Source: Aquificota bacterium (GTDB lineage: Bacteria; Aquificota; Aquificia; Aquificales; Aquificaceae). From it: a DNA stretch of 64,000 bases. Shown here in pieces: positions 58,893-64,000 of the stretch. The DNA is taken from assembly GCA_018771605.1 (NCBI GenBank), contig CP076324.1:1178001-1242000 (forward strand). Reading direction: 5' to 3'. Every line of letters starts with the position of its first letter. The first letter of the stretch is position 1. The position numbers and the translations under genes were made by a program. Under the pieces are notes generated by a model. It did no database searches. It saw nothing but the letters and a program-made list of their open reading frames with translations, and was not told where the DNA came from.

Positions 58893-59135
58893 ATGGCTTA
58901 CAGGTTGCAAGAGGCCTTTTTGAACACAGCAAGGAAAAGAAGGGTAAAGGTAACTATTTATCTTATCAACGGTGTGAGGCTTCAGGGAAGGATAAGGTCT
59001 TTTGACCTATACACTATACTTATGGAAGATGGCCGTCAACAAACCCTTGTTTATAAGCATGCCATAACCACTATAATACCCGCAGAAAGGATGGAAATAG
59101 AGTTTGAAGAAGAAGGAGTGCCAGGGGCTGTATAG
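58893..59135 (+). CDS. hfq: RNA-binding protein Hfq
   Basis: 80 residues. Sm1 motif (VTIYLINGVRLQGRIRSFDLYTILMED) and Sm2 motif YKHAITTIIP, in which KHA is the bacterial Hfq mark. It is a hexameric RNA chaperone. It lies 3 bases after the ADP-ribosylglycohydrolase gene with a hairpin over its stop codon. Confidence 0.96.
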   Translation: MAYRLQEAFLNTARKRRVKVTIYLINGVRLQGRIRSFDLYTILMEDGRQQTLVYKHAITTIIPAERMEIEFEEEGVPGAV

Positions 59136-59139
59136 CCCC
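59124..59139. terminator. Hairpin terminator at the hfq stop codon
   Basis: GGGGCT-GTAT-AGCCCC, perfect 6-bp stem, followed by CAACCTTTT. The hfq TAG lies in the loop/stem. It lies between the convergent hfq and ferredoxin genes and could end both transcripts. Confidence 0.6.
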
Positions 59140-59146
59140 CAACCTT

Positions 59147-59479
59147 TTAAAACATACCCGGTGGCTTCCCTTTTGAGACCACAAGCCTTTCTACTGGCTT
59201 TCCACCCTTGAGGTGGCTTTGCACTATCTCCTCCACATCGGAGGGTTTTACATTGCCATACCAAACGGCATCTGGGTAGACCACTATGGTGGGACCCAAC
59301 CCACAGGGACCAAGACAGCCCGTTGGTGTTATAGCAGTACTCATAAAAAGCTCTGGGTCCATCTGGACCTTTTCCATAAAGGCTTGGTATAGCTCTCTGC
59401 TTCCCTTTTCTGCACAGGAACCCATGGGATGGCCCGGAGGCCTTTGATTAACACATATAAAGACATGCCTAAACTCCAT
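59147..59479 (-). CDS. Thioredoxin-like [2Fe-2S] ferredoxin
   Basis: 110 residues. Cluster ligands C9 and C22 (FICVNQRPPGHPMGSC) and C55 and C59 (TGCLGPCGLGP) match the spacing of the thioredoxin-fold ferredoxin of Aquifex aeolicus. VVYPDAVWYGNVKPSDVEEIV is the usual C-terminal motif. It is a cytoplasmic electron carrier; partner unknown. It lies downstream of the FadL-type porin on the same strand. GGAGGTAA precedes the ATG. Confidence 0.94.
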   Translation of the reverse strand: MEFRHVFICVNQRPPGHPMGSCAEKGSRELYQAFMEKVQMDPELFMSTAITPTGCLGPCGLGPTIVVYPDAVWYGNVKPSDVEEIVQSHLKGGKPVERLVVSKGKPPGMF

Positions 59480-59559
59480 TGATTACCTCCTAAGAAGTTT
59501 TGAGAGTATTCTACCAGAAGCCTTTGGAATTTTGTATGAGACTTATCACCTTTTAAGGA

Positions 59560-59590
59560 GGGGAGGAAGAGCCTCCCCAAGGAGTTTTTT
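59560..59590. terminator. Hairpin with T run between fadL-type porin and ferredoxin
   Basis: GGGGAGG-AAGAG-CCTCCCC (59560-59578), then AAGGAGTTTTTT on the plus strand. The T run is on the plus strand, but both neighbouring genes read leftward. In that sense the hairpin follows the porin stop and still could end its transcript, with a weak TTAAAA after it. Confidence 0.5.
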
Positions 59591-60860
59591 AGAACTTCCA
59601 GTTGAGGCCTATGGATATGGCGTTTTGAGCGTTGGAGGCTTCTATTTGCAAACCTGCCCCCGAATTATCTGTAGCCTTTACAGTTTTCTTAAAGGCATGT
59701 TTGTATGCCAAATCTACACTAAATGTCTTTGTAAACTCATAGCCCAAACCAAGGGTTATATGCTGTTCTGTTATAGCTGGGAAGCCTATGAGGTTGAAGT
59801 AGGCTATGTTAAAGTCACTAAAGGGTGCTGTAAGGTTGGGAATGCTTTTGTTGAGCGTTGTATCCTTTGCTCCACCCCTTATAGGAGACTTTCCGTAGTT
59901 ATAACCAGCCCTTAGGGCGAGCTTGGGTATTGGCTTGTACTCACCACCTATGGCAATTACCCATTGGTCCTTCCACTGAAACTCCTTATAACCCTTTGCA
60001 TTCTTCCAGTTTATCCACCTTATATCCATACCCACCTTTAGGTTATCCATGGGCTTTACACCCAAACCAAAGGCAAGCTCTTGAGGCTGGGTGAGCTTTA
60101 GGTCCTCAAAGACTCTATCGCCGTTGGAATCAAAAACTCTCTTATAGGTCATAGAAATTGGGCTTTGATAGGTAAGACCTGCATATACAAAGTCTCCCAT
60201 ATTATAAGCTACACCAAGCTGGAAGCCCAAGCCATAGGTTTGGGATTGACCGCCGCCTAAATTTCTAACAACGGTACATAAAGGCGGGTCAAGGCACATA
60301 ACTGCTCCCATATCCAAAGAGCCATAAGCCAAATCTAAGGCACCGGCTATAGAAAAGGCATCGTTAATCTTATAAGAAAGTGCCGGGATTACTCTCATAA
60401 ACTGGAAGCTTGTATGCATATCATTAAAAGGATAGGCAAAGCCAAACCTACTCTTAGTACCTAAAGGATCCTGGTTCCTATAATCCACACCCATACCAGA
60501 AACACCAAAAGCTCCTATACCAAAGGTCAATTGATTGTTTATCTGATGAACTATACCCACTTCAGGCACCACAAAAAAGTCTGCTTTGCTTTTTCCAGAA
60601 ACTGGTCCCATGCCAAGATCTGCTCTTGCCTTCACCTCAGGCATAAAGAGTATTCCACCAAAGCTCAGGTTAAAGCCTTTGTACTGGCTCATCCATGCGG
60701 GGTTTCTAAAGATGCTGTCGGTGGGTCCTACGGGCATACCTACACCTATGCCACCCATACCCCTTGAGGCTGGAGAAACACCTATAAGGTTGTCTCCGTT
60801 GGTGGCAAAGGAAAGTCCTGCAAGTGCAAAAAGGGCTGTTCCAGCCAACACCTTTCTCAT
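59589..60860 (-). CDS. FadL/OmpP1-family outer-membrane transport protein
   Basis: 423 residues. Signal peptide ([19 protein letters not shown]), then [22 protein letters not shown], the FadL NPA-type start with [18 protein letters not shown], many amphipathic strands and a C-terminal IGLNWKF typical for outer-membrane proteins. It forms a barrel that admits hydrophobic compounds such as fatty acids or hydrocarbons. Its role in an autotroph is not clear. Alternative: TodX-like porin. Confidence 0.92.
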   Translation of the reverse strand: MRKVLAGTALFALAGLSFATNGDNLIGVSPASRGMGGIGVGMPVGPTDSIFRNPAWMSQYKGFNLSFGGILFMPEVKARADLGMGPVSGKSKADFFVVPEVGIVHQINNQLTFGIGAFGVSGMGVDYRNQDPLGTKSRFGFAYPFNDMHTSFQFMRVIPALSYKINDAFSIAGALDLAYGSLDMGAVMCLDPPLCTVVRNLGGGQSQTYGLGFQLGVAYNMGDFVYAGLTYQSPISMTYKRVFDSNGDRVFEDLKLTQPQELAFGLGVKPMDNLKVGMDIRWINWKNAKGYKEFQWKDQWVIAIGGEYKPIPKLALRAGYNYGKSPIRGGAKDTTLNKSIPNLTAPFSDFNIAYFNLIGFPAITEQHITLGLGYEFTKTFSVDLAYKHAFKKTVKATDNSGAGLQIEASNAQNAISIGLNWKF

Positions 60861-60973
60861 AGTTCTACCTCCCTTTAAGGTTTATTGTGTTATTTTATCC
60901 ATAAAATTGAGATAAATGCAATTCAAATAATTTATAATTAATTAAGTGTAGCTTATATAAGTATTTAAGAATA

Positions 60974-61717
60974 TCATAATGTTTCTATCAAAACAGTTCT
61001 ATTCTCAAGACATTTTATCAAGTCTTCAAAGCCTTCTCTTTTAACAAAATAAATCCTTCCACCTATGGGAACTCCCTCCTCTTTCATTGGTTTTATCCTT
61101 ACATAGCCTACGGTTTTCCCAGCCACATAGCCCGTTGTATAATCTGGGTCATCGCTCCAGCATAGCTCTGCCACAACCCCGCAGTGTATATTCTTTGTAG
61201 CCAAAGCTAAGGCATCCAAAAGCCTCTCAAGGTAGAACCTTTTTATTCCCCTTTCTTTCAAAAGCCTTTTTATAAGCCTTCTGTCCTTCCAATCAAAGCG
61301 CACAGTTCTTATGCCTCTCTCTTGGTCTAGTTCAAGCCTCTCACCAGATTCCATATCCATAAGCACCGCACCCCTCATATTGCCACCCTTTGGATTAGGA
61401 CCCTTCTTTAAAAGCTCCAAGCCCTTTAGGGCTACTTCTTCCTTTACTCCCTCCTTCATAAGCATACTAAGGGCAAAGTTATGAGCATCTTTTACGCTTT
61501 TAAAATCGTAGCTATAAATAGGTAAGGCCTTTGGTATATACTCCACATCTTTAATGTTTTCAATGGTTATAACCATCTTATCATAAAGCTTAGGCCTCTT
61601 TAAAAGCTCTTTTATGGTTTTTTCAATCTCTTCAGCATTTATTATTCTTTCTGCCCCAGATACATGCTTTCCTTCAAGCTCTGCCCTCATCCTAAGGCTG
61701 TATAGCATTTCTACCAA
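60974..61717 (-). CDS. bioW: 6-carboxyhexanoate-CoA ligase (pimeloyl-CoA synthetase)
   Basis: 247 residues (the second start, 61708, MLYSLRMRAELEGKHVSGAERI, is also possible). The BioW N-terminal SLRMRAELEGKHVSGAERII is diagnostic, with GGNMRGAVLMDMESGERLE and SDDPDYTTGYVAGKTVGYVRI, which bind ATP and pimelate. It makes pimeloyl-CoA for biotin. The end of the previous gene overlaps the start by 7 bases. No other bio genes are in the window. Confidence 0.93.
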   Translation of the reverse strand: MVEMLYSLRMRAELEGKHVSGAERIINAEEIEKTIKELLKRPKLYDKMVITIENIKDVEYIPKALPIYSYDFKSVKDAHNFALSMLMKEGVKEEVALKGLELLKKGPNPKGGNMRGAVLMDMESGERLELDQERGIRTVRFDWKDRRLIKRLLKERGIKRFYLERLLDALALATKNIHCGVVAELCWSDDPDYTTGYVAGKTVGYVRIKPMKEEGVPIGGRIYFVKREGFEDLIKCLENRTVLIETL

Positions 61718-62466
61718 AGCCTCTCTTTTTTATCCTTTAATTCTAACTCATAAAGGAATTTATACTTCAAAAACACATATATGGCACCAGACATGGCCAC
61801 TAAGAAACCTCTAACGCCGTCCAAAAAGCCAAGTTTTAGAAAATAGATTTTAAAGAAGTGCCATAAGGGATTGAAGATAAGGCTGTAAAGCCTAAACTTT
61901 TTACCCTCCTCCTTCATCCTATTGGCCATTATCTTGGCATATTTAACAGTTTTCAAATACTGGTCTTCCAAGCTTTTATAAGAATAGTGGTATATATCAC
62001 CCTTTAGCTTCCCCGCCTTGCCCTCAAAAACAACACTTTCATGAAGCTCACCCTCAAACCTAACCTTACCCTTTTTAAAGAGCCTTACCCTCCATTCGGG
62101 ATACCAAGCATGGTTCAAAAAATCGCCAAGGTAAAAGGTTTTTCTGCATAGCTTATAAACCTCATACCTTGGATTTTTTAGCTCTTTCTTTATGCTTTCC
62201 CTTAGCTCACTTGAGACCTCTTCGTCCGCATCCAGCACAAGGATCCAATCCTTGGAACACAGGCCAATGCCATAGTTTAGCTGTTTGTCATAACCTTCCC
62301 ATTCTTTAAAAAATACCTTGGCACCTAAGTTTTTTGCTATCTCTACCGTCCTATCCGTTGAGCCAGAGTCAAGCACCACAATCTCATCAGCCAAAGGTAG
62401 CACGCTCCTTATAGCCCTTCCTATATTTCTTTCCTCGTTTTTTGTGCGGATTAGAACGGACAGCAT
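61711..62466 (-). CDS. WaaE/KdtX-like GT2 glycosyltransferase
   Basis: 251 residues. SVLIRTKNEERNIGRAIRSVLPLADEIVVLDSGSTDRTVEIAK, then DWILVLDADEEVSSEL (DxD) and HAWYPEWRVRLFKKGKVRFEGELHE, the WaaE pattern of LPS core beta-1,4-glucosyltransferases. The C-terminus is hydrophobic (ILVAMSGAIYVFLKYKFLYEL), likely membrane-associated. It adds a sugar to the LPS core; acceptor unknown. Confidence 0.9.
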   Translation of the reverse strand: MLSVLIRTKNEERNIGRAIRSVLPLADEIVVLDSGSTDRTVEIAKNLGAKVFFKEWEGYDKQLNYGIGLCSKDWILVLDADEEVSSELRESIKKELKNPRYEVYKLCRKTFYLGDFLNHAWYPEWRVRLFKKGKVRFEGELHESVVFEGKAGKLKGDIYHYSYKSLEDQYLKTVKYAKIMANRMKEEGKKFRLYSLIFNPLWHFFKIYFLKLGFLDGVRGFLVAMSGAIYVFLKYKFLYELELKDKKERLW

Positions 62467-62518
62467 ATAGGCTTATAATTATAAACATTTGTGAGGCATG
62501 CCACCACTGTTTTTTGCT

Positions 62519-62536
62519 AAAAATAAATGAGACAAA
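62519..62536 (+). repeat. Copy of the 18-bp motif near glgA
   Basis: AAAAATAAATGAGACAAA, identical to 15504-15521 and to the reverse complement at 15651-15668. It lies in the 121-bp intergenic region between the waaE-like gene and glgA, with no partner copy within 200 bp. Confidence 0.75.
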
Positions 62537-62587
62537 CAAGGATGAGTTTATAGCCCGGTGTATGCATTATAATTTTAAGGGGGAAAT

Positions 62588-64000
62588 ATGAAAATAGTAA
62601 TGGTGGCTTCCGAAAGCTCGGCCTACATAAAGGCTGGGGGACTTGGGGACGTCATACATTCTCTTGCAAAGGCTCTTATAAAGCTTGGCCATAGCCTTTA
62701 TATAATAATGCCAAAATACTCAAAAATAAAGGCAAGCCTTAAGGGAGTAGGGCAAGGTAAGGTCTTTTTTGATGGCAATTGGCAGGAGTTTAGCATCTAC
62801 GAGGATATAAAGGACCATGTGAGGTATTACTTTATTGACTTTCCAAAATACTATCAGAGAGAACACATATACGCCACACCAAAGGGAGAGTATGAAGATA
62901 ACCCTTTAAGGTTTGGCTTTTTATCTTTGGCAAGCCTTGAAGTTATAAAAAGCCTTGGCATTGAGCCGAGTTTGATCCATATACACGACTGGCACACTGG
63001 CCTTTTGCCTCTATACAAAAAGCTCTATTACCCAGAGTTTGAACGCACACCCACCGTTTTTACCATACATAACGCCATGCACCAAGGCATTTATGACCCC
63101 CATTTTATCCCCATGCTAAACCTACCTTGGGAAGTCTTTCATCCATACCAAGGCATAGAGTTCTATGGCAAGATAAACTTTCTCAAAGCTGGTATAGCCT
63201 TTTGCGATATTTTAACCACCGTTAGCCCCTCTTATGCGGAAGAATTAAGGCATTATGCCTATGGCCTTGAGGGCCTTATAAGAGAAAAGAAATACTTTTT
63301 TGGGATTTTAAACGGCATAGATTACGACATCTGGAATCCGGAGACGGATAAGCTTATAAAGCATAACTATACAGCAAAAAACTTCTCCAAAGGAAAATGG
63401 ATAAACAAAAAACATTTAAAAGACATTTTTGGCCTCAAAACCAGAGATGAAAAACCCCTTGTTGGCATGGTCTCAAGGCTAACATCTCAAAAAGGACTGG
63501 ATATAGTTCAAGGTATTGTATGCGAAGCTGTAAGAGAAGGCTTTGACTTTGTCTTTCTTGGTTCTGGTGAAGAAAGATATCAAGAAATGCTTATAGAATT
63601 CATGAAAAAGCATCCAGAAAGTGTAAGAGTTAGGATAGAATATAACGAAGAGCTTGCCCATAAGATCTTTGCCGGTGCGGATATGTTTTTGATGCCCTCC
63701 CTTTTTGAACCCTGCGGTATATCTCAGATGATAGCCATGAGGTATGGAACGGTTCCCATTGTGAGGACAACCGGTGGCCTAAAAGATACGGTAGTGGATT
63801 TTGTAAAAGCTCCTCACGAGGGCAACGGCTTTTCCTTTGAGGAGTATTCAAGCAAAGACCTTATGCATGCTTTACTTAAGGCAAGGGTTTTTTACGATAT
63901 GTATATATGCGACCATTCAAAGGATTGGGCAGAGATAATAAAGAGATGTATGAAAAGAGATTTTTCTTGGGAAAGAAGCGCAAGGGAGTATGAAAGGATA
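62588..64000 (+). CDS. glgA: Glycogen (starch) synthase, partial
   Basis: The frame starts at ATG 62588 (GGGGGAAAT upstream) and is open to the window end, 471 residues; the last few residues are missing. ADP-glucose site KAGGLGDV near the N-terminus, then HDWHTGLLPLYKKL, TIHNAMHQGIY, the glycosyltransferase hinge with GMVSRLTSQKGLDIV, SLFEPCGISQ and RTTGGLKDTV, all typical GlgA (GT5). It extends alpha-1,4-glucan from ADP-glucose. TATAAT (62569-62574) lies upstream. Confidence 0.95.
   Translation, partial: MKIVMVASESSAYIKAGGLGDVIHSLAKALIKLGHSLYIIMPKYSKIKASLKGVGQGKVFFDGNWQEFSIYEDIKDHVRYYFIDFPKYYQREHIYATPKGEYEDNPLRFGFLSLASLEVIKSLGIEPSLIHIHDWHTGLLPLYKKLYYPEFERTPTVFTIHNAMHQGIYDPHFIPMLNLPWEVFHPYQGIEFYGKINFLKAGIAFCDILTTVSPSYAEELRHYAYGLEGLIREKKYFFGILNGIDYDIWNPETDKLIKHNYTAKNFSKGKWINKKHLKDIFGLKTRDEKPLVGMVSRLTSQKGLDIVQGIVCEAVREGFDFVFLGSGEERYQEMLIEFMKKHPESVRVRIEYNEELAHKIFAGADMFLMPSLFEPCGISQMIAMRYGTVPIVRTTGGLKDTVVDFVKAPHEGNGFSFEEYSSKDLMHALLKARVFYDMYICDHSKDWAEIIKRCMKRDFSWERSAREYERI

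Noticed and set aside
62540-62575. A third IS right-end remnant before glgA (CCGGTGTATGC followed by TATAATTTTAA)
   Set aside because: The similarity to the flank of IS copy 2 is short and mostly due to the -10 box; the characteristic AATTTCTCAC part is missing.

Overview
The window reads as a stretch of chromosome from a thermophilic, chemolithoautotrophic bacterium of the Aquificales, probably close to Hydrogenobacter, Thermocrinis or Aquifex. I base this on Lys/Glu/Tyr-rich proteins, very tight gene packing, a thioredoxin-like [2Fe-2S] ferredoxin and a single-domain globin of the kinds known from Aquifex aeolicus, a BioW pimeloyl-CoA ligase, and a selenocysteine system. The genus is inference.

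Layout. 1-3.5 kb (minus): 5' part of a CorC/CNNM-type membrane protein, an oligopeptide-type ABC ATPase, hemN, and a secreted rhodanese split by one base at an A7 run. 3.8-10.3 kb (plus): a periplasmic formate dehydrogenase operon (selenocysteine FdnG with in-frame UGA and SECIS hairpin, FdnH, FdnI), a Cu/Zn superoxide dismutase, fdhE, an exported-looking lipoyl-domain (GcvH-like) protein, and the tRNA-Sec gene that decodes the UGA. 10.3-18.8 kb: housekeeping genes (thrS, an SQR-like flavoprotein, usp, plsC, mobB, thrB, coaX, a CCA/A-adding enzyme) plus a relic/MITE region at 15.5-15.7 kb.

18.8-27.2 kb holds a signalling operon (V4R-like protein, Roadblock protein, MglA-like GTPase, zinc-ribbon/HEAT protein, EAL-CBS-GGDDF protein) followed by the high-affinity phosphate operon (small secreted protein, pstS-C-A-B). 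Both begin with the same 20-bp sequence, which has the 7-4-7 layout of a Pho box and sits at the same distance from a -10 element. This is the most interesting signal here: it suggests that a GTPase/c-di-GMP module belongs to the phosphate-starvation regulon.

27.2-34.2 kb: thioesterase, AtpZ-like protein, and an exopolysaccharide group (ManC, GT-C membrane protein, a GT2 synthase with an N-terminal MshEN c-di-GMP-binding motif, an outer-membrane barrel) ended by a 966-bp insertion sequence. 34.3-46.7 kb is a nitrogen-assimilation island: a NADH/BFD/siroheme nitrite reductase fusion facing globin, two PII proteins, an NrtABC-type transporter, cyanase, a NarK-type transporter, NarB, and hemD/cobA for siroheme.

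46.7-53.0 kb: a 12-repeat CRISPR array with an AT-rich type I-B-like cas6-cas8-cas7-cas5-cas3 operon. The Cas8 is very small and there is no cas1, cas2 or cas4. 53.1-64 kb: HAD phosphatase, acpP-fabF-rnc, a coiled protein, a Toprim protein, a second IS copy flanked by an unusually long direct repeat, ADP-ribosylglycohydrolase, hfq, a [2Fe-2S] ferredoxin, a FadL-type porin, bioW, a WaaE-like glycosyltransferase and the 5' part of glgA. Many genes have a TATAAT-like box only 6-11 bases before the start codon, which suggests frequent leaderless transcription.
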